64,000 nucleotides of DNA, taken from assembly GCA_023078685.1 (NCBI GenBank), contig JALGAS010000002.1, positions 992,001 through 1,056,000 on the forward strand, written 5' to 3'. Below are positions 35,364-44,575 of this stretch, piece after piece; position 1 is the first letter of the stretch; every line of letters begins with the position of its first letter. The position numbers and the translations under genes were made by a program. The notes beneath the pieces are model-generated. The model made no database searches. It was given only the letters and a program-made list of their open reading frames with translations, and was not told the DNA's origin. This DNA is from Neopestalotiopsis rosae. Its lineage: Eukaryota; Ascomycota; Sordariomycetes; Amphisphaeriales; Sporocadaceae.

Positions 35364-36412
35364 CTATAGTTTAGAACTGCTCCAAGCCGTCCCAGACGCC
35401 AGAGCTGCCTCGATCTTGGCGGCATTTGCGCTCATCTCTCGGCCCAGCCAGGCGACATCGCACTTGTCCAGGTCCTTTTCGATCTCCCAGCCCTTGTTGC
35501 CCTCGACAAACACGACCAGCCCCGTGACCCGGCCGACGTAAGGGTCGCTGGCGATGCTCGTCAGGGTGACGACGTAATCGGCCACGGCCTGGGGGTCGTT
35601 GGGCTGCACCCCTTGCTCGTCCCATATGGCGGTCACGGACGGCGTCGACATTCGTGTCCGGGTCAGGGACGGGCAGACGGTGTTGATCCTGATGCCGTGG
35701 ACCCGGTCGAGGAACTTCCTCGTGGAGCGCACCAGGCCCAGCACGCCGTGCTTGGTGGGCTGGTAGACAAAGAGGCCGCCCTGCTCCTTGAACGATGCGA
35801 CGGAGCCCAGCAGGCAGATGGACTTGTCCTCGATGCGGTCTTGGTTGCCCTGGCGCAAGTAGACGGCGGCGATGCGCGTGAAATACAGTACGCCCGTCAA
35901 GTTGACATCTACCATGTCGGTCGCGGGAGCAGTCTTGATAGAGGACAGGTCCAGATCCGGGTCAAACCAATTCTGGTCCGGCTTCTCCGTCACGCCCGCG
36001 ACGGAGAGTGCATGGTCGATCCGGCCATGCTTTTCGTAGGCGAAGCGAAATAGCGCCAAATTGTCTTGGTATTTGCGTACGTCGGTACAGAGAAAGGACA
36101 AAGTTGAGGAAGAGGGTCTTGTAGAGCAAAGTCTGTCTATTACAGACTGGCATGCAACCACATCAATATCTCCAAACACGATGTGTGCGCCTGCTCGGTA
36201 TAGTGTCTCTACAACGTACTCTCCTATTCCATTGGCACCGCCTAAATTTTATCATTCATAATCAGCAAAGCGGAATCTAAATGATTAACATAGAACCATT
36301 CGAAATGAATATAGAAAGGCCGTCGAAAATGAAAGATTGTCGTACCTGTCAAGACCACGACCTTGCCATTTAAAGCTCCGAAAGAGCTCTGGACAGGATG
36401 GAATTCCGGCAT
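35364..36412 (-). CDS. Short-chain dehydrogenase/reductase (classical SDR)
   Basis: NAD(P)-dependent oxidoreductase. Two exons on the minus strand (36346-36412 and 35364-36241; 104-base intron) encode 314 residues. The intron interrupts the cofactor motif, which rejoins as TGGANGIGE (residues 22-30). Further SDR marks are the acidic GDID after beta-2, LSVAG, the DVNLTGVLYFT helix, catalytic Ser in LLGSVAS, and YQPTK with Tyr182 and Lys186. The GDID aspartates favour NAD over NADP. It resembles 15-hydroxyprostaglandin-dehydrogenase-like fungal SDRs. It is the first gene of the cluster; its promoter carries two GGCCGAT/ATCGGCC elements. The true substrate is unknown; oxidation of an alcohol to the ketone used by the neighbouring Baeyer-Villiger enzyme is a reasonable inference. 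Confidence 0.9.
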
Positions 36413-37039
36413 CTTCCCCAAAGTCGAAACGAAGAAAGCTCAACAGGAAGTGAGGTGAGATTTAATAGTTTGCAGCACGCAGAGAATGGATTCATTGCCT
36501 GACTCTCTCTTCGATAATCTGCGAATAGGTCGTAAATTCAATTATAGGCCAAGGGATGTTCGTATACAGGTTGGCCGATGGACCTATTGTAGAAGGCGGG
36601 GCTCAGCACTCTGGGGCACCGTTGCGCTATCTCATCGGCCATCTCGCCCCAGGGTGGGGGTCCGTATCTGTACTATAGTGAGACCGACTGCGGTTCGCAT
36701 TACGAGTTTTCAAAATTTGGCAATCACAGAAAAGATAGCCACGATAGAGTAAGTACCAAGAAATATGCTTTTTATGAGTCGGCGATTCGTTAGAACTCTG
36801 ATGATGAGATGGATACATATTTTGCAGTGTGTAAGCCATGTTATCAATAGTCATGATAAATAAAGGTGAGCATTCTGGAAGTCATGGCATGAGGGACAGT
36901 ATCCTGGCTAGGATCTGATTGGTTACAGTTATAAATATGACTTAAATTCAGAACCAGGTGTGAAATATAGAAGTCGTCTTCTTTAATTCCACCCCGTTCC
37001 CATACTATGTTGTAAATTTATTCTGCGACAAGTCGCCAT
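36413..37039. other. Promoter of the SDR gene / 3' flank of the BVMO gene
   Basis: 627 bases without a gene. GGCCGAT at 36573-36579 and ATCGGCC at 36634-36640 lie 160-230 bases before the SDR start. Confidence 0.5.
36573..36640. promoter_or_regulatory. Two TCGGCC-type elements in the SDR promoter
   Basis: TTGGCCGAT (36571-36579) and ATCGGCCAT (36634-36642) form an inverted pair. They share the ATCGGCC core with sites in the promoters of the fusion enzyme, the regulator and a P450 in the same cluster. Binding by the cluster's Zn2Cys6 protein is inferred. Confidence 0.4.
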
Positions 37040-38839
37040 CTATGGCTGCCGATCGAGGAGATTCTGGTCCGGGATGGGCGGAATGTCCACATTGTTGATA
37101 TAGTAGCCCAGGTCGCCTCTCTCCACGTCGGCAATGGTCCATCCATTTCCGATCCATTGCAGCTCATTGTCGTGCTCGGACTGATACTCATAGTCTTCCC
37201 ACCGTGGGTGCGCAAGAGTCTTCATGGCGTGGAGGCTGCTTCCTGGCCAGAGCCCAACGATCTTACCATTAACCTTATACCAGCTGGTGCACTCCTCCAT
37301 GTGAACAGTGCCGGGAAAATACCTATCCAGATGAGCTGTCCACGTTTGCGCCGCCACCTCCTTGACTTCCATGGAGCGAATGTGCTCGCGGTGAATCTTC
37401 TCCACGGCCTTGATGATGTAGCCCATGACGGACTCGAGGATGAGGAGCAGCGAACCGCCGCCAGTAGCAGAGTTGGGGCCACCCATGATGAAATAGTTTG
37501 GGAAGCCAGGGACCGAATGCGAAAGATACGCCGAGGCGCGAGGTTTCCATCTCTCGCCGAGTGATGCGCCGCCGCGCCCGATGATGGGGAAACGGGGCAC
37601 GTGGCTGCTGTCAAATCCCGTCGCACAAGCAATGGCATCCACGGGCCACTCCCTGCCGTCGGTGGTGATTACGGCGGTCTTGGTCACCCGCGCAATCGGC
37701 GTCTTGATCAGTTCCACGTTCGGCTCCACCAAGGCATCGAGGTATCCCGGGCCGGGCGTGAGGCGGCGACAGCCTGGAGTGAAACGGGGCTCCAAGGCTT
37801 CATACATGCCCGGCCTCGACTGTAGCTTCTGGCGCATGATTTCTATAATCTTGGCCGTTCCCGATTTCTCTTCTTCGGTGCCGGAAAACAGGCAGGGAAA
37901 GTCCTTGTTGATAAAACTCTCCATCTTCTCCCGGAATTGTTGGTAATACTCGGGATCATTCTGGAATCTGGCGCGTTCCTCTGCCGTGTATGAGTAATTC
38001 CCAGGCTCGGAGCTGCCCGCCAGAACGTCCTCAGTAAGCGTCGAGCCAAAAGGCTGACTGATCCACGTGCCTCCTCGGACGAAATTCAACACTTTTGCGC
38101 TCTTCTTTTGGAGGTGAGGGAGTATCTGTATGGCAGACGATCCGCACCCCAACAATGCCACGGTTTGATCACGATAATCCCTACATTGAAGTGTCAGCAA
38201 AGTCCATTCTGTCAGTTGGTAATATAGAGAATACCATGCTGTGTCCCAGTTGGCCGAATGCAGAAGCTTGCCCTCAAACTCTTGCAGCCCTTCAATGTCT
38301 GGCCACTTCCAATTATTCAGCAGCCCGACAGCGCTGATGACGACCTCGGCCTGGCTCTGAGCAGACAATTTGGCACCGTCCTTGGAAGTTTGCTCTGTAT
38401 CCACGGACCACACGGCGTCTTCTTCGTTCCAGGTGGCGCCAACAACCTTGGTATTGTATTTGATCTTTCGGTCGACACCATAGTCGCCAGCAACTCGTTG
38501 CACGTAGTCAAGAATCTCACCCCCAGGCGAAAAGAGTTTTGACCACTGCGGGTTGGGAGCGAAAGACAGCTGATAGACGTGGCTGGGGATATCGCACGCC
38601 ACGCCAGGGTAGCGATTCTCAAACCAGGTACCGCCAGCGGCCGGGTTCTTTTCGAATATGGTGACCTTTGCGCTGGGAATGTGCTGCAATAGTCGAATGT
38701 AGAGCGCGATACCGGAAATTCCGGCGCCAATAATGATTACGCGCAAAGGGCGTCCTTGATCGACAGGGCGGTTTGAAATTCCATCTTCAAGGTGATCCTG
38801 GCCGGGGAATGTGGACACTCGAGAAGCTTTTCCCTCCAT
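37040..38839 (-). CDS. FAD-dependent Baeyer-Villiger-type monooxygenase
   Basis: Flavin monooxygenase that inserts oxygen next to a ketone, giving an ester or lactone, using NADPH. Two exons on the minus strand (38235-38839, 37040-38180) encode 581 residues. FAD motif GAGISG at 38-43, then GGTWFENRYPGVACDIPSH, the NADPH motif GCGSSAIQI, and the Baeyer-Villiger fingerprint FEGKLLHSANWD (F-x-G-x3-H-x3-W-D). ATATG near the C-terminus (IACATGFDSSHVP) is also typical. The 54-base intron (38181-38234) has no stop and is a multiple of three; removing it restores the family spacing (WDTAW-DYRDQTVALLG). The start is the ATG at 38837-38839 (AACATGG); upstream frame starts only with GTG. Divergent from the permease gene. 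Confidence 0.92.
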   Translation of the reverse strand: MEGKASRVSTFPGQDHLEDGISNRPVDQGRPLRVIIIGAGISGIALYIRLLQHIPSAKVTIFEKNPAAGGTWFENRYPGVACDIPSHVYQLSFAPNPQWSKLFSPGGEILDYVQRVAGDYGVDRKIKYNTKVVGATWNEEDAVWSVDTEQTSKDGAKLSAQSQAEVVISAVGLLNNWKWPDIEGLQEFEGKLLHSANWDTAWYSLYYQLTEWTLLTLQCRDYRDQTVALLGCGSSAIQILPHLQKKSAKVLNFVRGGTWISQPFGSTLTEDVLAGSSEPGNYSYTAEERARFQNDPEYYQQFREKMESFINKDFPCLFSGTEEEKSGTAKIIEIMRQKLQSRPGMYEALEPRFTPGCRRLTPGPGYLDALVEPNVELIKTPIARVTKTAVITTDGREWPVDAIACATGFDSSHVPRFPIIGRGGASLGERWKPRASAYLSHSVPGFPNYFIMGGPNSATGGGSLLLILESVMGYIIKAVEKIHREHIRSMEVKEVAAQTWTAHLDRYFPGTVHMEECTSWYKVNGKIVGLWPGSSLHAMKTLAHPRWEDYEYQSEHDNELQWIGNGWTIADVERGDLGYYINNVDIPPIPDQNLLDRQP

Positions 38840-39533
38840 GTTCTTGAAATGCACCGATTGATCTGTAAACTACTGATTGGCGCTGTATGTTGCAAGCAAT
38901 AGAGGATAGAGGTACCCCTAGTTCCTTCACTGCTGGGATATCACAACATTCCGTCAATTCAATTTTGAAAACTTCATTTGTACCCATGTCTTTACTATAA
39001 TGCATCCAATGCTTGACCCCCAAAAATCGAAATGTGGCGTGCAGTCGCTAGGTTGCATTGCCCGCGGTGGATGTCGGCCATGATCGGGCGTCATATCGCG
39101 CTCCAGTCCGTATCATATCAGCTCCAACTCATGCCATCGGCAATAGCACCGTATCGCTTATCGCTGTCATATACCTCAATGATTGATACTCCAAGTATGT
39201 TAAACGGTGCAAAATGGAGTCCCGCTGCAGAGAATAACAGAGATAGGATTGCACGCTGGCGTTGATCTTATCATCTCTGGTTCAAATTTGACTCCGTATC
39301 CCATCTGAAAAGTTGAATATTCCTTCCGAACCCTGCTCTTGCGATATACAATTTTATTACACGATATTAGTTTGAGCGACCAACGTGAGCCATTGTTGGC
39401 TATAGTCAATTGATCCACCAGACTCCTGTACTTTATATCTGCATCCTGGAACAGTGCCGGATCAGATTTCTGTTCTGAAACATACGCAAGAAGCTTCTGT
39501 TCTACAACCGAGACGATCGTCAATGTATACAAG
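38840..39533. promoter_or_regulatory. Bidirectional promoter, BVMO and permease
   Basis: 694 bases between divergent starts. TCGGCCAT at 39074-39081 and ATCGGC at 39136-39141 are related to the ATCGGCCGA elements elsewhere in the cluster. No gene lies inside. Confidence 0.4.
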
Positions 39534-41218
39534 ATGGAGCAAGTAGGAATATCCACCATGTCTGCTGGGGATGCAGCGTTGCAGGCCTTGGGCTATGATC
39601 AAGGTATGCAATCATGTTCTACGATTGAATGTAATTTTTCCAGCTTTGACATGTCACTAACACATTGTGATTCGCAGAGCTTCATCGATCGTTCTCTCTC
39701 ATTGGAGTCATCGGGTTCTCCTTCAGTATTGTCACATGCTGGACCGCTCTTGCCGGCACCATGACAGTGGGCATCGAGGCAGGCGGCCCTCCGGTGATGG
39801 TCTGGTCCTGGATCGCCGTGTCCATTTGCGCCGCGGCCGTCGCCTTGTCCTTTGCCGAGTGCTGCGCGCAGTACCCCGTCGCCGGCGGCCAGTACTCGTG
39901 GGTGGCCGCCATTGCGCCGAAGCGTTTCGCCCGCGGCATGTCCTGGGTGACGGGCTGGTTCATGCTGATTGGCCTCGTGGCTATCGGGGCCGTCAACAAC
40001 TTCATCGGCGCAAACTTCATCCTCGGGCTGGCGGCCCTGGTCAATCCCGACTACGTGATTGAGCGGTGGCACACCACGTTGCTCTGCTATCTCATTATTC
40101 TGGTCTTTGGTGTCAACAATATCTTTGCGCCCCGCCTCTTTGATGGCCTGTCCAAGTTTTTGTTATTCTGGAACATATTCTCCTTCTTCTGCGTCACCAT
40201 CACCATGGTTGCAACTTGCAAGGAGTACCAGCAGCCATCATTCGTCTTTACCTCTTATCGAAATGATACCGGTCTTGAGCCCGCTCTTGCAGTGATTGCT
40301 GGACTTTTGCAATCGTTATTCGGCATGTGCTGCTACGAAGCACCCGCACACATGATCGAAGAGCTTCGCAATCCAACTCGTGACGCACCTATTGCCATGG
40401 TAGCCGCCGTGCTGTTGGGCGGCGTGACTGGGTTCTTTTTTCTTGTCGCCAGCTTCTTCTGCGTCGGCGACATTGACTCGGTGGCAAATTCGTCCACGGG
40501 TGTACCGCTGATACAAATCCTGTACAACTGTACGCAATCCATTGGAGGTACCTGCGTGCTCTCGAGCATGATCATTGTCATCACGCTCTTCTGCGCAAAC
40601 AGCCTCATGGCCGAGACTTCTCGGTCCGTCTACGCCTTTGCCCGCGACCGCGCCTTGCCGTTCTCCAAGACGTTCAGTGTGGTGCACCCAAAGCTGGGGA
40701 TTCCCGTGCCCGCGATCCTCTTGACAATGGTAGGACAGGCCGTGTTGAACACCATTTACATTGGCAGCTACACCGGATTCAACACTGTGATATCAATCTC
40801 TACGCAGGGTTTTTACATCTCGTACGCCATGCCCCTAGTGGCCAGACTCATGTCAGAGATTGGGAGTGACAGGAAGCCGTTGCGGCATCCAAAATACAAT
40901 CTTGGACGTTGGAGCTTACCGATCAATGCTTTTGGGGCCATATTTCTCATTGTGGCGTCTATTAGCTTCAGCTTTCCAAGCGCAGGCCCAGTGACGGCCG
41001 ATAACATGAATTATTCTTCAGCAGCCATCGCCGTAATCATGCTCATCTCACTGGCCACGTGGATATTTGGTGGACGGAAGAACTACTCCATACCCAATTT
41101 CGTCAATGTCATTGATAGCGTCGACGCCAGCAATCTGGATGATGGGTTAGATGGCTTTGACACAACTGTGGACTCGGTCACTAAAAAGGCAGAGGACTCG
41201 TCTGCGAAATCAAACTGA
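39534..41218 (+). CDS. Amino-acid/GABA permease (APC superfamily, Uga4-like)
   Basis: Plasma-membrane proton symporter of the fungal amino-acid/choline/GABA group. Two exons (39534-39603, 39678-41218) encode 536 residues with about 12 membrane helices. Family marks: FSLIGVIGFSFSIVTCWTAL in helix 1, the helix 2-3 region with AAAVALSFAECCAQYPVAGGQYSWVA, YEAPAHMIEELRNPTRDAP, and the late FARDRALPFS motif. Short hydrophilic termini. An alternative start at 39558 (CCACCATGT) would remove 8 residues. In this cluster it is the likely importer of the substrate or of an amine/amino-acid-like intermediate. It ends 84 bases before the stop of the convergent regulator gene. The exact substrate cannot be predicted. 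Confidence 0.92.
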
Positions 41219-41302
41219 TTTGGAAGAATGTTCGTGAGGTAGTCGTAATAATTCAGTGTACTTGATATGGGCTTTGGTGTGTCTGCTCAGCTTCCCAAAC
41301 TT

Positions 41303-44089
41303 CTAGTTCTTGTACAACCGCATCGGGAACTCGTCTTCTACCGCTTTCTTCACATGAGGCGAGAAGTGGAACACGTTTTCCATGCCCATGTGGAAGATGG
41401 TATCTAGTCGTGTAAGTGCGAGGCGGGTTTGGCCAAACAAGATGCACTGTTCACGCAGCAAAATGACCCAACGTGCCAGCAACGCCAAAACGTCCTTCGC
41501 GATTTCTGCCGTTGGTGCCCTGATGAGGAGAAATAGTATGAAATTAGACATGATACTGAAACATTCTTCAGTCCCTTTTTCACGGTGTCCGAGTTAGCAA
41601 ATGTGCGGTTACTTTTTCAACAGCATCAACGTTCAACTCACAAGCATAGTAGAGACTGTTTCGATCATATGATCCGAGTCGCTCCACAAAGCCTGAGATA
41701 CGCTGCATGACATTGATGGCAGTGCGGTAAGTCCCCAACACAGAATCGGGACTTTCGCCATCTGGAGGAGCACCGTCGTGACACTGTGCTGGGGCTGAGT
41801 CTCTTCCACCTGTGATGGGCTTTGAAGGTAGCGATCGGAGAATTGCGCGGTATATCAAGACTTCAATAGTGAGATAAGCCAACTTGATGTTGGTGGCTGA
41901 CCCAGGATGGAAATAGTCGCGATTCTCTCGTATGTTGGAAAGACTATGCGTAGTGATGTGCGGCGGCAATTCCTTTTTCCACCTCTGCAAGTCGGCCAAG
42001 AGGGTCAGCCCAATATCTAGGGTCTTTGCGAAGTGACCAGAGCATTTCCGAATCGCTCCCAAGGTATACATGCGACTGTATAGATTGCTGGCATAGTGAC
42101 TCAAATCTGCCACGAAGCGAAAGTCGTATCCCAAGTGACAAAATTGACAAGGCTCCTGCAGTGCCGGTACTCGCGTTGATGACTCTTCTGACGGGATGCG
42201 AATACTGTCAATGAAAAAGTCATTTTCGTCCAATGGTCTGACATCCCACTGATCTGGGGATATGTTTTGGGGGAAACCCTGCAGCAGAGTCCGCCAACTG
42301 GTCTCGGAGTATGTCACCCACCAGAGACGGCGTCTCAGTCGCTTCTCCCAGCTAGGAATCGACCAGTTTGTGCAATCAACCTGTAGTCCCAATTGGTAGG
42401 CAACATTTATGGCCGACCCCATGAGTGACCATTCAACAGTTTTGTTGACTGCGGCTGCTTCGTCTCGTATGTCCGCGCGCTGCAAATACAAATGTATGGT
42501 CTGTAGGAGATCCATCTGGGGCCTGTGCAGGTTTTTCTGAATGCCTTCGTATGCTATACACCAAAGCTGATCAACAAGGGCAGTGTTCTTCACTGGTGTG
42601 GCACAAAGAAAAGGATCATATCGCCGGAACTGGTCGGCCGAAGCGTATATGGCTGCTAGGAGGTGAGAGGGAAACATTGCCAATGTTTCCGGTTTGGGGA
42701 GCAGAGTCTTGGTCTTCAATGCCAAACGACTGCGTGATAGTATCGGAAGACCAGGAAATACATAGCGCAAGAATCTAGATGCAGGATATCAGCGATGAAT
42801 TCCAGAGGTTTCATCAGATATATTACTGGGGCTCTTGACGACAAAACGAGATAGACGAGCAAGATGGACATAGGAGTCATCACAACATTGATGTGGGTGG
42901 AAGAGTGAGGTGGATCGCGATGACAGTGGACTGGCACTCCTGTAGTGATCAAAGCAAAAACAAGCAGAACAATTAACTAGATTTGGGGAGGGCATAGGGG
43001 AGACTGACAATCCGACTAAACACGATCCAACTTGAGGCGTTACTAAATCTTCCAGTTTGAACGATGAAGTTGATTCAGTCGCGATGGTGGTATCAACTTT
43101 ATCCAATGCGATTTGCTTGTTCACCATGAAGTAATCCGGGATATACTCAGAAGATCGCCGTTCGGCCGATGGTGTCTTCGGCTCGCCAGCTAATACACGA
43201 TACTGAAAATGTGTCAAGTTGAATACACCATCGGCCGGAAATCGCATATGTTGAAGTAAATATGGATCAAGGTCACTTGAGGGACCCAGGTAATTGGTAG
43301 TCTTGCCTTGTTGCAATGGCATTGGGATACGATCCGGATCAGGGTGGGCCGTAGAATAATACAGAGCTGTTTCGGCTGACATTGACGTGTTCGCAGCTGG
43401 TCGGCTCATGCGCTGCCTTGAAAACGGCAAGGCGGAAGATGCTGCCGGAGAACCTAAGATGTCAAAGCTATTCTCGTTCTCCAAACTCATTTCCGACTCG
43501 CCCACTGGAGCGCTCGCCGTGGGATGCATCATCGAGCCACTCTGGTTCACGTCCCAGAGAGAGGCTAGATACCACATGTCATGGCTTTGAGTCAATCTGC
43601 TATCCAAGTTTACATCATCGGTTCCTCTCCCTTGTGGCTCTGGGTCTAGGTCTATAGTGACATCGTCGACCTCTCCGGTCATGTTATGGAACTCCCAGGG
43701 AGCATCGTGGGTGCTATTGTGTCCGACGTCTCTTTCCGTCACCACGTCGCACTCTGTAGGTTCAAAGCCCTCAATTCTAACAGAGTTATTAGACTCCGCT
43801 ATTGGATTTGTAAGTGAATTGTACTGGTCGTCATTTACAAAGAGCTCAACATGGAATGAGACCTACATGAGCAAAGCAGCGGGGACGGCTGCAGAGTACC
43901 AGTTCGCCTGCGCTTGCTGGGGGGATCATTGAATGTACAAGCGATACGCAACTCGGCACACAAGCGACAAGGGGGTCGACCTTCCAGACAACAAGCTTGT
44001 TTCCGGCGCCTACAACTGTCGCATGGCCGGTGCCGCTTCGACCGATACGGTCGAGCTTGGGAAGAACCCCCAGATTCACGGCTGCTCAT
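41303..44089 (-). CDS. Zn2Cys6 transcription factor, TamA/Dal81-like; probable cluster regulator
   Basis: Nuclear DNA-binding regulator. Four exons: 43839-44089, 43009-43776, 41642-42774 and 41303-41574, giving 807 residues. The zinc cluster is near the N-terminus: Cys23 and Cys26 (CDSCRRRKQACC), PPCRLCAELRIAC, followed by PPSKRRR. The fungal-specific domain follows from GLFLRYVFPGLPILSRSRL, which is produced only when the 234-base intron 42775-43008 (GTCAGT...CTAG) is removed. The last intron (41575-41641) restores YYAW. The order and wording resemble TamA/Dal81-type activators, which control use of GABA, urea and allantoin as nitrogen sources; this assignment is moderate. An ATG at 44152 would add 21 residues. 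A TATA on the minus strand (TATATAC, 44277-44283) lies ~190 bases upstream. Confidence 0.85.
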
Positions 44090-44276
44090 GTTAAAACAGT
44101 GTTGGCCCACGATTTTCTTTGTTCCAGACGCAACCCCGTGTACAGCAGACATTCATGAGACCGGGCAAGTCTGTTGGCCTGGCGGCCGTCCCCGATTATT
44201 ATGGATAGGAAGCCGCTGATAAGAATGGCCGTCGAGTGGAGTAAGGCGGAACTCGGTCGTGGTTCCGTACTGTACG

Positions 44277-44343
44277 GTATATAAGGGACATGTCCGATAT
44301 GGTTCTTGCTGCCGATTGGTCGATCGGCCGACGGGATCGGCGG
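44277..44343. promoter_or_regulatory. Shared regulator/fusion-gene promoter with palindromic ATCGGCCGA block
   Basis: Between the divergent starts (44089 minus, 44576 plus). TATATAAG at 44278-44285 serves the minus-strand regulator as TATATAC. Beside it is a dense block: GCCGAT 44311-44316, ATCGGCCGA 44323-44331 and ATCGGC 44336-44341. GCCGAT and ATCGGC also form an inverted repeat with 6-base spacing (44311-44328). Zn2Cys6 proteins bind inverted CGG/CCG triplets, so self-regulation plus control of the fusion gene is inferred. Confidence 0.5.
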
Positions 44344-44575
44344 GGTGATTGATCATACTCGACCTATAGGCGAGCGGGGCAGTGATGCGCTCAAGAGCGT
44401 TACGACAGTGACAAGTCGTGCGTATGATGATGAGTAAACGCTTCCACTACTACATATATGATAGAACAAACAGATAAGGCAGTGCATAGATCTTAACTCA
44501 ATTGCGCCTGCAAAACAATTTGGGCGTTGACGATTTCAAGTTGCCTACCTGATTGAGGTGGATCGGATCGACGCC

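Noticed and set aside
42716..42952. Open minus-strand frame inside the regulator gene
   Set aside because: It lies in the 234-base intron and runs out of frame into the next exon; the alternative exon would break the conserved fungal-specific domain.
43863..43901. A 38-base intron in the regulator (GTACTC...GTAG)
   Set aside because: Too short for this fungus; the 62-base intron 43777-43838 has a good branch point and joins the frames.
44558..44575. Upstream GTG start for the fusion enzyme
   Set aside because: Nuclear fungal genes start with ATG; the ATG at 44576 has a perfect GCCATGG context.
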